Assembly (NCBI RefSeq): GCF_001969365.1
Contig: NZ_CP019312.1
Location: 2,790,001-2,854,000, forward strand
Direction of reading: 5' to 3'
DNA length: 64,000 bases
From: Tateyamaria omphalii
Lineage (GTDB): Bacteria > Pseudomonadota > Alphaproteobacteria > Rhodobacterales > Rhodobacteraceae
This document shows, one piece after another, positions 34,688 through 43,275 of the stretch (within the stretch, counting starts at the first letter, position 1; each line of letters begins with the position of its first letter). Made by a program: the position numbers and the translations under genes. The notes below the pieces were generated by a model. The model worked only from the letters and a program-made list of their open reading frames with translations, was not told the origin of the DNA and searched no databases.

Positions 34688-34733
34688 CTTCTTCTCTTTC
34701 CAAATACGGCGGGGTCTGGGGCAGCGCCCCAGT
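34688..34733. repeat. Rhodobacterales-style intergenic hairpin repeat, copy 1
   Basis: 'tctctttccaaatacggcgg' followed by CTGGGGC-AGC-GCCCCAG (34716-34732). A related element (aaatac, GGGGGC-AGA-GCCCCC) follows hemC. Both sit directly after genes and may terminate transcription. Confidence 0.5.
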
Positions 34734-34761
34734 CCGCACGCGGCAAGGAAGGTCCACACAT

Positions 34762-34971
34762 ATGCCCAGTAAATACGGCCCCACCCGGAGCGACCTGATG
34801 TTCCGGTTCTGGTTCTCGCTGGCAGGACTTGCCATGCTGACCGGCGCGCTGATCTTTCGCGGCATGCCGCAACGGCCGGCCGGATGGGAGGCCATCGGCC
34901 TCGCCGCGATCTTCTTTGGCGGCACCTTCGCCTGGACGGTTTGGAAACTGATGCGCCGGGATCACAGCTAA
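34762..34971 (+). CDS. Small two-helix membrane protein
   Basis: 69 residues with two hydrophobic segments (about 13-33 and 42-62) and charged ends (MPSKYGPTRSD, RRDHS). AAGGAAGG ribosome-binding site upstream. Ends by overlapping the convergent RidA-like gene by 4 bases. No family recognised. Confidence 0.6.
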   Translation: MPSKYGPTRSDLMFRFWFSLAGLAMLTGALIFRGMPQRPAGWEAIGLAAIFFGGTFAWTVWKLMRRDHS

Positions 34972-35357
34972 GGCGCTGCCGCCCACACCTCGACCTCGAC
35001 GGTAAACTCGGGCCGGGTAAATCCCGACACGATCATCAACGTCGAACTTGGCAGCACATCGCGCCCTGCCAGAAACGCATCCCGCGCCGCCATATACGGG
35101 GCCATATGGCTGCGGTCGGTGACATAGGCGCTGACATGGCAGACGTCCTGCGGCCCCATGCCCGCCTCGGCCAGAATGGCCGCGATGTTGGCAAAACAGA
35201 TATCGGCCTGCGCCCGTGTCCCCGCGGGGACAGTGCCATCGCCCGACAGTCCCAACTGCCCGGACGTGCGTACCATGCGCCACCCGGCAGGCACTTCGAC
35301 CCCATGAGAGTAGCGGGCAAAAGGCGGGGCAATGGATGGCGGCGCGAGGGGTTTCAT
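34968..35357 (-). CDS. RidA/YjgF-family protein (second copy in window)
   Basis: 129 residues. RidA-like core 'VRTSGQLGLSGDGTVPAGTR', 'QADICFANIAAILAEAGMGP' and 'DVCHVSAYVTDRSHMAPYMA'. The C-terminal active-site block reads 'IVSGFTRPEFTVEVEVWA', where the canonical Arg of VARLPKD is not in place, so deaminase activity is doubtful. ATG at MKPLAPPSI follows GGAGG closely; an upstream GTG three codons earlier is possible. Contains a second copy of the 16-bp palindrome seen upstream of edd. Confidence 0.78.
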   Translation of the reverse strand: MKPLAPPSIAPPFARYSHGVEVPAGWRMVRTSGQLGLSGDGTVPAGTRAQADICFANIAAILAEAGMGPQDVCHVSAYVTDRSHMAPYMAARDAFLAGRDVLPSSTLMIVSGFTRPEFTVEVEVWAAAP

Positions 35358-35468
35358 GCCCTCCACTCTTGCGTGCAGACATGAAATTTGAAACCCTCCT
35401 TCTCACAGTGCTGGCACGGATTTTGTCTCAGGGGCCGCTGACATCCGCTTCCAAGACGGGAGAGACCT

Positions 35469-35552
35469 ATGGACACGCGACCGTTTCGCCGAGGCACCAA
35501 GGCTCAAACATGCGCTCGGCTGATGCACTCAGAAACCGGTCGGCGCGCGTGA
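35469..35552 (+). CDS. Possible 27-codon leader ORF before the amidohydrolase
   Basis: ATG with a good GGGAGAG site, encoding MDTRPFRRGTKAQTCARLMH and ending in TGA that overlaps an in-frame GTG of the amidohydrolase (GTGA). Either a coupling leader peptide or a chance frame; it decides whether the enzyme starts at 35510 (ATG) or 35549 (GTG). Confidence 0.3.
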   Translation: MDTRPFRRGTKAQTCARLMHSETGRRA

Positions 35553-36781
35553 ACGTCCTTGTCCCGCAATCGCTGGTCTCTGCCCCGAACAGTTTCGGCG
35601 GCGTGCCACATGACGATTGCCTGCACGGCATGCCTATCATCACCAACGGCAAACTGGCGGGCCTTGCCCCACCGACGGGTGCGCCGGACCGCATCGTCCT
35701 GCCGTGGCTTGTCGAGCCGCATTGCCACCTCGACAAGTGCCACACGATCAACCGGCTGGGCCAGGTCGGCGGCGATCTGCACCAGGCCATCGCGCGCCAA
35801 TACGCCGACAAGATCCATTGGGACGAGGATGACCTGCGCCACCGTGCCACCCAAGGGTTGACCGAGGCGCAGAACAACGGCTGCACCCTGATCCGCAGCC
35901 ATGTGGACTGGGCCGATGACCCGGCGCCACCGCTCGCGTGGTCCGTTCTGGTCGAACTGGCCGAGGATCACCCGGGCCTGCAGCTTGCAGCCCTCTCTGG
36001 GATCGAACTGTGGAGCTACCCCGAATTTGCCGGGACCGTCGGCGATGTCCTCTGCCTGACCGACGGTGTTGCGGGTGCCTTTGTCTACGACGACGCGCGG
36101 ACACAAGCGGGGCTGGAAGCCATCTTTGCCGCCGCACAGAAACATGACCTGATGCTCGACTTTCACGTGGACGAAGGGCTTGGCGATCTGAACGGGCTGG
36201 AAATGATAGCCGACATGGCCCTGGAAACGGGCTTTGACCGCCCGATCCTCTGCGGGCATTGCGTCAGCCTGATGGACCGCAGCCCACGTGACGTCACCCG
36301 GATCGCGGACAAACTCGCGCGGGCGGGCATCACGGTCTGCACCCTGCCTGCCACCAACCTGTACCTGCAGGGGCGGACGGATGGCACGCCGGACCGGCGC
36401 GGGATCACCCGGCTGCGCGAGCTCAATGCCGCCGGCGTGCCGATTGTTTTCGGGTCCGACAACGTGGCCGATGCGTTCTGCCCGCTGGGTGCGCACGACC
36501 CGCGCGCAGCACTGGCACTGGCCTGCGTGACCGCACATCTGGATCCGCCGCTTGGCGACTGGCTGCCCGGTATCACCACCGACGCTGCCAGGGCGTTGGG
36601 GGAAATGCCGCGCATGGTGGATGATGCGGACCTGACCGTGCTTTTGACCTGTGACGTGACACACACTGCTGACCTCGTGTCCGGACGCACGCCCCTGCGC
36701 CCTGCGACGCAGACCCTTGGCCACGGGCCAAAGGGCGCTTTTAAACCCGAGAATGGCGCGCATTCGCAAAAAAGCAGTTGA
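35510..36781 (+). CDS. Cytosine-deaminase-like metal-dependent amidohydrolase
   Basis: 423 residues. Amidohydrolase barrel with metal ligands in 'VEPHCHLDKCHT' (HxH), 'DFHVDEGLG', 'LCGHCVSLM' and 'VFGSDNVADAFCPLG', arranged as in CodA-type cytosine deaminases. Probably deaminates or hydrolyses a cyclic amine/amide (pyrimidine, creatinine or similar); the exact substrate is not clear. The start could instead be a GTG 13 codons downstream (VNVLVPQSLV). The downstream solute-binding protein may deliver its substrate (inference). Confidence 0.75.
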   Translation: MRSADALRNRSARVNVLVPQSLVSAPNSFGGVPHDDCLHGMPIITNGKLAGLAPPTGAPDRIVLPWLVEPHCHLDKCHTINRLGQVGGDLHQAIARQYADKIHWDEDDLRHRATQGLTEAQNNGCTLIRSHVDWADDPAPPLAWSVLVELAEDHPGLQLAALSGIELWSYPEFAGTVGDVLCLTDGVAGAFVYDDARTQAGLEAIFAAAQKHDLMLDFHVDEGLGDLNGLEMIADMALETGFDRPILCGHCVSLMDRSPRDVTRIADKLARAGITVCTLPATNLYLQGRTDGTPDRRGITRLRELNAAGVPIVFGSDNVADAFCPLGAHDPRAALALACVTAHLDPPLGDWLPGITTDAARALGEMPRMVDDADLTVLLTCDVTHTADLVSGRTPLRPATQTLGHGPKGAFKPENGAHSQKSS

Positions 36782-36979
36782 TTTGTGGAGTATTCAAATT
36801 CCTGCAACTTCGGATCACGGGGTTGACGCCATGCGCGTGATCGTTTGAACTCCGGGCGTCTCCCGCCACGGGGTGGCGACAAAAAAACGCAGGTCAACTG
36901 CAACACCGAAACGGTTGGGCACTCACCCCGGCCGACATGGCGTAAACACATGTTTGCGACGCCAACAGAGAGGAAGAAC

Positions 36980-38647
36980 ATGACATTCACAACACGCACC
37001 GGCAAGCCGCTGCCACAGGCCATCGTGGCCTCGGCGGCCAAGGTCGGCGACGATCTGATCAACCGCCGCGAATTCCTGGCCACGGCCAGCAGCTTCGGCG
37101 CCACCGCCGCTGTCGCCTACGGCATGCTGGGCCTGAGCGCCCCCGCCGCCAAGGCCGCAGGCCACCAGGAAGGTGGCACGCTCCGCTACCAGACCGAGGT
37201 CCGCGCACTCAAGGACCCCCGCACCTATGACTGGTCGCAGATCGCCAACTTCTCGCGCGGCTGGCTGGAATACCTCGTCACCTATGAAAACGACGGCACA
37301 TTCCAGCCCTCGCTGCTGGAAAGCTGGGAAATCAACGACGATGCCACCGTCTACACCCTGAACCTGCGCCAAGGCGTCAAGTGGAACAACGGCGACGACT
37401 TCACCGCCGAGGACGTGGCCCGCAACATCACCGGCTGGTGCGACAAGGACCTCGAGGGCAACTCGATGGCTGGTCGCTTCAACACGCTGATCGACCCCGA
37501 CACGAACCAGGCCATCGAAGGGGCCATCGAAGTGGTCGACACCCACACCGTGCGCCTGAACCTGCCCGCCTCCGACATCTCGCTGATCGCGGGCATGGCG
37601 GACTATCCGGCGGCCATCGTGCACAGCAGCTACACGGCTGACACCGCACTCAGCAATCCCATCGGCACCGGACCCTACCTGCCGGAATCGCTCGAAGTGG
37701 GCGTCAAGGGCGTGCTGGTCAAAAACACCGACCACACCTGGTGGGGCACGGACGTGTATGGCGGCCCCTACATGGACCGCATCGAATATATCGACTACGG
37801 CACCGATCCCGCCGCCTGGATGGCCGCGTCGGAAGCGGACGAAGTCGACATGAACTACTCGGTGGACGGCGACTTTGTCGACCTGATCGCCTCCATCGAC
37901 GGCATGGTGCAGAACGACATCGTGACGGCGGCCACCATCGTGATCCGGCCCAACCAGCTGGCCGAGGTTGACGGCAAGCGCCCCTATGAAGACGAACGCG
38001 TGCGCCGCGCCATCACCATGGCGGTCGACAACGAAATCCTGCTTGAGCTTGGCGTCGGTGGCCGGGGCGAAGTGGCTGAAAACCACCATGTCGCACCCTT
38101 CCACCCGGAATATGCCGAACTGCCCGCGCAGCCCCACGATCCCGCAGGCGCCAAGGCCCTGATGGACGAGGCGGGCATGGGCGATTTCGAACATGAGCTG
38201 ATCTCGATCGACGATGGCTATCGCAAGGACACCACCGACGCCGTGGCCGCGCAGCTCCGCGACGCAGGCATCAACGTCAAGCGGACGGTCCTGCCGGGCT
38301 CGACCTTCTGGAACGACTGGGCGAAGTATCCGTTCAGCTCGACCAACTGGAACCACCGCCCGCTGGGCGTCCAGATCTGGGCGCTGGCCTACCGTTCGGG
38401 CGAAGCCTGGAACGAGTTCGGTTGGGAAAGTGCCGAGTTCGACGAAAACCTGAAACAGGCGCTGGCCACAGCAGATGTCGAAGAACGCCGCAAGCTGATG
38501 GCCATCGGCCAGAAGATGATCCAGGACGCGGGCGTCACGATCCAGCCCTACTGGCGGTCGCTGACCAACCACACCAAGGAAGGTCTCGTGGGTGGTGAAC
38601 ACCACATCACCTACGAATTCCGCCCGGCGCAGGTCGCCTGGACCTGA
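36980..38647 (+). CDS. Tat-exported solute-binding protein (peptide/nickel ABC, SBP_bac_5)
   Basis: 555 residues. Tat-type signal with '[17 protein letters not shown]' (about 26-42) then an SBP_bac_5 domain: '[20 protein letters not shown]', '[15 protein letters not shown]', 'GTGPYLPES', '[12 protein letters not shown]'. Binds peptides or other solutes in the periplasm for ABC import, but no permease or ATPase gene is adjacent, so it is an orphan here. GAGGAAG ribosome-binding site. A strong terminator follows. Confidence 0.88.
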   Translation: MTFTTRTGKPLPQAIVASAAKVGDDLINRREFLATASSFGATAAVAYGMLGLSAPAAKAAGHQEGGTLRYQTEVRALKDPRTYDWSQIANFSRGWLEYLVTYENDGTFQPSLLESWEINDDATVYTLNLRQGVKWNNGDDFTAEDVARNITGWCDKDLEGNSMAGRFNTLIDPDTNQAIEGAIEVVDTHTVRLNLPASDISLIAGMADYPAAIVHSSYTADTALSNPIGTGPYLPESLEVGVKGVLVKNTDHTWWGTDVYGGPYMDRIEYIDYGTDPAAWMAASEADEVDMNYSVDGDFVDLIASIDGMVQNDIVTAATIVIRPNQLAEVDGKRPYEDERVRRAITMAVDNEILLELGVGGRGEVAENHHVAPFHPEYAELPAQPHDPAGAKALMDEAGMGDFEHELISIDDGYRKDTTDAVAAQLRDAGINVKRTVLPGSTFWNDWAKYPFSSTNWNHRPLGVQIWALAYRSGEAWNEFGWESAEFDENLKQALATADVEERRKLMAIGQKMIQDAGVTIQPYWRSLTNHTKEGLVGGEHHITYEFRPAQVAWT

Positions 38648-38665
38648 TCCAAACACCCATGATCG

Positions 38666-38695
38666 AAAAGGGCCGCCATTGAGCGGCCCTTTTTT
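38666..38695 (+). terminator. Rho-independent terminator after solute-binding protein
   Basis: Stem GGGCCGC/GCGGCCC (38670-38676 with 38683-38689), loop CATTGA, then six T. Flanking AAAA/TTTT extends the pairing. Confidence 0.92.
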
Positions 38696-38724
38696 ATGAA
38701 AACCACCGAAACCAGGAGGGACCA

Positions 38725-39210
38725 ATGGACCAGATGCTGATCGCCGCCCAGGCATTGACAACGGTCCTCCTGGCAGGCTGGCTGACGCTGGGCGTACGCG
38801 ACAACATCCTCCACCCAGCGGTGAATGAAACCTACACCGCCGAAGTGCTGAACATGACGCGGATGCGGGAAGACTATCCAGAAGCATTCGCCCAAGTCGC
38901 CCACCGCGCTATCACGAACCGCAGGCTGCAACAGATCGCCTTTCGCATCATCGTCGCGGTCGAGCTTGTAGCCACACTCGTGCTTTGGGCCGGTGTGATC
39001 GGACTGATCTTGGGCCTGCTTGGCACCGGCAATCCCGACACCGGCCGCGCAGTGGCCATGGCCGGTGCCATGCTCTTCACCGCAATCTGGGCGGGCTTCC
39101 TGATCGTGGGCAATCACTTCTGCTACTGGTTCTGCCACGAAGGGGCGCAGAACACGCACTACCAGATGACACTCTGGGGAATCGGCACCATGATCCTGCT
39201 GGCTCTGTGA
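38725..39210 (+). CDS. DUF2165-family integral membrane protein
   Basis: 161 residues with four predicted helices and the family end motif 'NHFCYWFCHEGAQNTHYQMT' (about 132-151). DUF2165 proteins are small inner-membrane proteins of unknown role. AGGAGG ribosome-binding site; own transcription unit after the terminator. Converges on the box cluster with 54 bases between. Confidence 0.82.
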   Translation: MDQMLIAAQALTTVLLAGWLTLGVRDNILHPAVNETYTAEVLNMTRMREDYPEAFAQVAHRAITNRRLQQIAFRIIVAVELVATLVLWAGVIGLILGLLGTGNPDTGRAVAMAGAMLFTAIWAGFLIVGNHFCYWFCHEGAQNTHYQMTLWGIGTMILLAL

Positions 39211-39264
39211 CGGGTCGGCGGGCGGGGCGTCTTTGGCGCAGCCAAACAGCGTCCGCCTGGCGGC

Positions 39265-39732
39265 TCAGAGCGTCGCCAACCGCTCCGCCGGGAAATGCAG
39301 CTGCGCCACCGCAGCCTCCAGATCCGCACGCAACAAGGCACCGACATCGGCATGTAAGCGGGCAACAAGCTCTGCGCCCGGCAGCTCCACCCGGTCGGCC
39401 TTGGCAAACCACGCCTCTTCACAGATCAGATCCTCGATCAACGGATCAATGACCGCACCGCCGCCACCGGGATAGCGGTAAAACCCCCAACCGAACCGTT
39501 TGCCCAACCGCCCCTCAGCCACCATACGGGGCAGAACTGGCGTCACATCTGCACCTTCACGCACCGCCAGCACCTTGTCCAATCCAACCAGATCCTGCGC
39601 CTCGCATGGTCCTAGGCCGTATCCCCAGTCCACCAGCGCCTCATCCAGTTCCCACGGAGTCGTGTGACGATAGAGTAAGGTCTCACACGCCCGCCAAAAT
39701 GCGTCCTGTAGCGGCACGATGGTGGCCGTCAC
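39265..39732 (-). CDS. 3-hydroxyacyl-CoA dehydrogenase C-terminal-domain protein
   Basis: 155 residues resembling only the C-terminal helical domain of 3-hydroxyacyl-CoA dehydrogenases ('DWGYGLGPCEAQDLVGLDKV' and 'GRLGKRFGWGFYRYPGGGG'). The NAD-binding Rossmann domain is absent, so it is not a complete dehydrogenase. Coupled to boxR by a 4-base overlap. May assist a separate dehydrogenase or be a stand-alone relic in the benzoyl-CoA pathway. Confidence 0.7.
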   Translation of the reverse strand: MTATIVPLQDAFWRACETLLYRHTTPWELDEALVDWGYGLGPCEAQDLVGLDKVLAVREGADVTPVLPRMVAEGRLGKRFGWGFYRYPGGGGAVIDPLIEDLICEEAWFAKADRVELPGAELVARLHADVGALLRADLEAAVAQLHFPAERLATL

Positions 39733-40619
39733 GGGCCAAGCCCCTCAAGAAACCGATACTTGGCAATGATGGCCAGCAGTTCATTCAACGAGGTCGATAC
39801 CGGCTTGGCCGCCGTATCCACCTGCGCCAACGCGCGCTCATAGGACGGCGTGCGGTTGTGCAACAACGCCTTGAGCTGGTCCATAGCCGCCGGGTTGCCC
39901 TCCATCGGGCGCAAATCCCCCTGCGCCCGCACACGGGCCATATGCTCACCGGGGCTCGTGCGCACCCAGATCGTGTGAAACCGCTCCAGCACCGTGTCAT
40001 AGACGGCGGCGTCGCTCACGATCCCACCCGCGACGGCCAGGATCAGCTTGTCATGGCGACTCACCACCCGCGCAACGGCCTCCGCCTCCAGCGCGCGATA
40101 GCCATCCTGACCATAAAGCGCCATGACCTCCGACAGCGGCATGCCCGCCTCGGCCTCGATCTCCTCGTTCAACTCGACAAAGGGCACCTTCAGCTTGTCC
40201 GCGGCCATACGGCCCAGCGTGGACTTGCCCGCACCCCGAAGACCCACCAGACAGATCCGTTGCGCCCGCAAAGCCAGCGGATTCTGCGGCGCCAAAAGCG
40301 CACGCACACGACCCTGCACCTGCGCGGGTGCCGCCTGATACAGACGCGCGACGCGGGCCACATCCCCGTCCATGGGCGGCGCCTCGGACAGCAGATCCTC
40401 GATCCGCAGGTTCAGGGCCGTCGCGACACGCTCAAGAAGGATGATCGAGATATTGCCCTCCCCCGCCTCAAGTTGGGCAAGGTAACGCGGCGACACGCCA
40501 GAACGTTCCGACAGCGCACGCCGCGGCAGGCCAAGCGCATCGCGGGCCGCGCGGACCCGTGTGGCCAGGCGTGCAATCATAGGGATTGCGCCATCAGGTA
40601 TGGGTTTCGGTGATGTCAT
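39729..40619 (-). CDS. boxR: BoxR/BzdR-type benzoyl-CoA regulator (HTH + shikimate-kinase-like domain)
   Basis: 296 residues. N-terminal Xre-type HTH 'RRALSERSGVSPRYLAQLEA' (about 35-54) and C-terminal shikimate-kinase-like domain with P-loop 'LVGLRGAGKSTLGRMAADKL' (about 123-142). This fusion defines BoxR/BzdR repressors, which bind benzoyl-CoA through the kinase-like domain and release TGCA-type operators. Last-but-one gene of the box cluster. TGCAC-type sites occur upstream of boxC and bclA. Confidence 0.92.
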   Translation of the reverse strand: MTSPKPIPDGAIPMIARLATRVRAARDALGLPRRALSERSGVSPRYLAQLEAGEGNISIILLERVATALNLRIEDLLSEAPPMDGDVARVARLYQAAPAQVQGRVRALLAPQNPLALRAQRICLVGLRGAGKSTLGRMAADKLKVPFVELNEEIEAEAGMPLSEVMALYGQDGYRALEAEAVARVVSRHDKLILAVAGGIVSDAAVYDTVLERFHTIWVRTSPGEHMARVRAQGDLRPMEGNPAAMDQLKALLHNRTPSYERALAQVDTAAKPVSTSLNELLAIIAKYRFLEGLGP

Positions 40620-40678
40620 GCGCACTTAATCTGTTCGTAACAAAAAGTTGTAGGGCGCAACCGCTCCAGTTCAACGGA

Positions 40679-41101
40679 TCACGCGCCGCGAATATGGGGG
40701 ATCAGCACATCCCGCAGCGCGGGCGGGGCAGGTTGGCTTTCAAATCTGTCGGCAATGACAAAGACGCAGGTGAATGTCCCTTCAAAGCGCAAAACCGTGT
40801 CCTGCCGCCCATCCACGCGGAAGGTCACGGACGTTTCGCCCAAGCGACTCGGCCACACGTCGCAGATCAACCGGTGGCGCGGGGTGACAGGGGCCCGAAA
40901 GTCCATGCTCATATGGACAAAGGGCGTTCCGATATTGTGGTCCAGTTCTAGCTGATACCAGCTATCGCCGCCCAGATGCGCCTCCCACCAGGCGTTGATG
41001 GCATCCAGCGCAAACCACGGCAGGCGTGCGGTATAGGCAATCTTCGCCGGGTCGCAATCGCCCCACGTGACGCGAATTTCGTGCGTGAAGGGCGTGCTCA
41101 A
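40679..41101 (-). CDS. Hotdog-fold acyl-CoA thioesterase of box cluster
   Basis: 140 residues, 4-hydroxybenzoyl-CoA thioesterase family: 'VTWGDCDPAKIAYTARLPWF' (about 10-29), Asp in CDPAK as catalytic. Probably rescues CoA from misactivated aryl-CoA esters. ATGA overlap with the flavodoxin gene upstream, so in the same transcript as boxB. Confidence 0.82.
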   Translation of the reverse strand: MSTPFTHEIRVTWGDCDPAKIAYTARLPWFALDAINAWWEAHLGGDSWYQLELDHNIGTPFVHMSMDFRAPVTPRHRLICDVWPSRLGETSVTFRVDGRQDTVLRFEGTFTCVFVIADRFESQPAPPALRDVLIPHIRGA

Positions 41102-41559
41102 GCAGCCTGATCCGCGTCCATCAGTCCCATGATCCCCTGCACCCAGGGCAGGGCGATGTCCTCGGGCATGTCAAAGCCCGACGCGTCGTGAATGCCGCGC
41201 TCGCCCACCTGTGTCGCCCCTTGGGCCTTCATCATGTCGGCCAGCTTCATGGACCCGTGGGCGAACGTCTCGGCAAAGACCATGTCGCCCAGACCGAAAA
41301 TGGCAAAACGAATGCCGTTCAGGTCCGGCTTGCCCTCAACCAAAGCCTCTTCAAACGGCAGCGCGGTCGAGGGCAGATCGCCATTGCCATATGTCGATGT
41401 CACGATGATATAGAACGTGTCCTTCTGCATCGCGGCGGGGTCCACATCGGCCAGGCTCTGGATGTCGCAGTCAAAGCCGTCGCCCAGCTCCGCCTCGATG
41501 TCTTCGCACAGCATTTCGGAATTGCCCGTCTCCGAGCCGTAGTAAATACCCACTTTCAT
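41098..41559 (-). CDS. Flavodoxin-domain protein in box cluster (MioC-like)
   Basis: 153 residues, stand-alone flavodoxin. FMN phosphate loop 'YYGSETGNSEMLCEDIEAEL' (about 5-24), 'VTSTYGNGDLPSTALPF' (about 53-69) and 'FAIFGLGDMVFAETFAHGS'. Short-chain one- or two-electron carrier. It lies between boxB and the thioesterase, where a reductase for BoxB would be expected; boxA is absent from the window. Electron donation to BoxB is an inference. Confidence 0.85.
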   Translation of the reverse strand: MKVGIYYGSETGNSEMLCEDIEAELGDGFDCDIQSLADVDPAAMQKDTFYIIVTSTYGNGDLPSTALPFEEALVEGKPDLNGIRFAIFGLGDMVFAETFAHGSMKLADMMKAQGATQVGERGIHDASGFDMPEDIALPWVQGIMGLMDADQAA

Positions 41560-41587
41560 TGATGTACCTTCCGTCAGTGACCCTGTT

Positions 41588-41773
41588 TCAATGACAGGTC
41601 GCAGCGTTGTCGCCGGAGTTATACAGCGCGCTCATCGCATCCTGCTCTTCGCGGGTGAGCATCATGTACAGCGCAAAGCACATTCCGGTGCATCCCTTGC
41701 ACTCCAGCGCGCAAAAGGCGCGCTGGGGCGGGGGCGTTTCAACAACAGTCCTTTGAACCTGCATCGCGTTCAT
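41588..41773 (-). CDS. 61-residue Cys-rich protein downstream of boxB
   Basis: Cysteines at 21, 25, 28, 32 and 60 form C-x3-C-x2-C-x3-C plus a terminal CH, suggestive of an iron-sulfur or zinc site. The middle 'FALYMMLTREEQDAMSALY' is an amphipathic helix. Starts three bases after the boxB stop; GTG at 41779 or ATG at 41764 (better-spaced GAGG) are alternatives. No family recognised; position implicates it in BoxB function. Confidence 0.65.
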   Translation of the reverse strand: MNAMQVQRTVVETPPPQRAFCALECKGCTGMCFALYMMLTREEQDAMSALYNSGDNAATCH

Positions 41774-41775
41774 CC

Positions 41776-43224
41776 TCACGCCATGTGAAGTTTTACGTAT
41801 TCAAAGTCACCTGGCTTGTTGTCGATCCCGACCTTGGGCGGGGCGATCCAACTGGCGTATTTGCCGGGCTCATAGCACGGCTTCATCAATGACTGAATAA
41901 AAGCACCATCTTCCTTGGTCGGCAACCATTCGTGCTGGCGGGCCTCCCAATCGGCGGAAGTGATGAAATCACCCTCCGGCGTGATCGGCTGGTTGGCAAA
42001 CACGCCGATCTTCCGATGGAACCCTTCATGCGGCAGCTTCAACTCGAACTGAATGCCCGTGCGCGAAATCTGCTTGTTCCAACGGCGCAGGCCACCGCTG
42101 GCGTCGCGCACATAATCATCCCGCAAACGCATGTTGATCGCGGTCAGCGCCGGCACATCCTGCGTCACGATCTTGCCGTCCACGATGCTGGCCACGGCAT
42201 AGGTGTCGCTCGTCAGCTTGTGATCGTCATCAATCCGCTGCTCCATATACCGGCCCTTGATGCCTGCGTTGAACGCATTGGCGGCGTTCGTGCTGACCTC
42301 CTGCCCAAACAGGTCAAGGCTCAGCGTATAGTGCAGGTTCAACTTCTTCTGGATCGTGGGCAGATCAATGGCCCCAAGATCGCGGATCTTCGCAATGTCA
42401 TAGGGATCGTCAATCCCGTTCTCCTGCATCGCGGCCAGCGTCGCCTGGATGGTCCGCGTCACGCCCGTCTCGCCCACAAACATGTGGTGCGCTTCTTCGG
42501 TCAGCATGAAACGACACGTCCGGCTCAGCGGGTCAAAGCCTGACTGGGCCAACGACTCGAGCTGCATCTTCCCGTCACGGTCGGTGAAATAGGTGAACAT
42601 GAAAAACGACAGCCAATCCGGCGTCTCCTCGTTGAACGCCCCCAGCATCCGTGGCGCATCCTCATTGCCCGAGGACCGAACCAGCATGTCATCCGCCTCT
42701 TCCCGCCCGTCCTTGCCGAAATATTTCTGCAGCAGATACACCATCGCCCACAGGTGCCGCCCCTCCTCGACATTCACCTGAAACAGGTTGCGCATGTCAT
42801 AAAGCGACGGCGCCGTCAGACCCAGAAACCGCTGCTGCTCGACCGACCCCGGCTCCGTATCGCCCTGGATCACGATCAACCGCTTCAGCATGTTGCGATA
42901 CTCACCCGGCACCTCCTGCCACGCAGGTTCGCCATAATGCTCGCCCATGGGAATGCGACGGTCTTCAACGGCAGGGGCCAGCAGAACGCCCCACCGATAT
43001 TCCGGCATCTTCACATAGTCGAACTTCGCCCAGCCCTTGGGATCGACGCTCACAGCGGTGCGCAAATACACCATCGATTCCTGAAAATTCTGCGGGATCA
43101 GGTCGTTCCACCAGTTGATGTACCCAGGGTGCCATTTCTCCAGCGCCTTCAGCACCTTGCGGTCCTGGCTAAGCCCCACATTATTGGGGATTTGGGTGTC
43201 ATAGCTGACGTTCATCACAGTCAT
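41776..43224 (-). CDS. boxB: Benzoyl-CoA 2,3-epoxidase subunit BoxB
   Basis: 482 residues. Di-iron oxygenase with carboxylate/His motifs 'QVNVEEGRHLWAMVYLLQKY' (about 142-161) and 'FMLTEEAHHMFVGETG' (about 233-248). Epoxidises benzoyl-CoA with O2 and electrons normally from BoxA (not present here). ATG at MTVMNVSYDTQ chosen for GGAGGAG upstream. boxC lies 51 bases upstream in the same direction. Confidence 0.96.
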   Translation of the reverse strand: MTVMNVSYDTQIPNNVGLSQDRKVLKALEKWHPGYINWWNDLIPQNFQESMVYLRTAVSVDPKGWAKFDYVKMPEYRWGVLLAPAVEDRRIPMGEHYGEPAWQEVPGEYRNMLKRLIVIQGDTEPGSVEQQRFLGLTAPSLYDMRNLFQVNVEEGRHLWAMVYLLQKYFGKDGREEADDMLVRSSGNEDAPRMLGAFNEETPDWLSFFMFTYFTDRDGKMQLESLAQSGFDPLSRTCRFMLTEEAHHMFVGETGVTRTIQATLAAMQENGIDDPYDIAKIRDLGAIDLPTIQKKLNLHYTLSLDLFGQEVSTNAANAFNAGIKGRYMEQRIDDDHKLTSDTYAVASIVDGKIVTQDVPALTAINMRLRDDYVRDASGGLRRWNKQISRTGIQFELKLPHEGFHRKIGVFANQPITPEGDFITSADWEARQHEWLPTKEDGAFIQSLMKPCYEPGKYASWIAPPKVGIDNKPGDFEYVKLHMA

Positions 43225-43275
43225 GTCTTCATCTCCTCCGTTGCCGGTGGGCACATTGCCCACCAAACGCGCGGG

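Noticed and set aside
36813..36842. GATCACG...CGTGATC dyad upstream of the solute-binding protein
   Set aside because: Arms of 7 bp with a 16-base spacer may be an operator, but position and lack of any second copy make it too weak to list.
39265..39732. Full 3-hydroxyacyl-CoA dehydrogenase
   Set aside because: Only the C-terminal domain is encoded and the Rossmann domain cannot be found in adjacent frames; treated as a single-domain protein, not a frameshifted gene.
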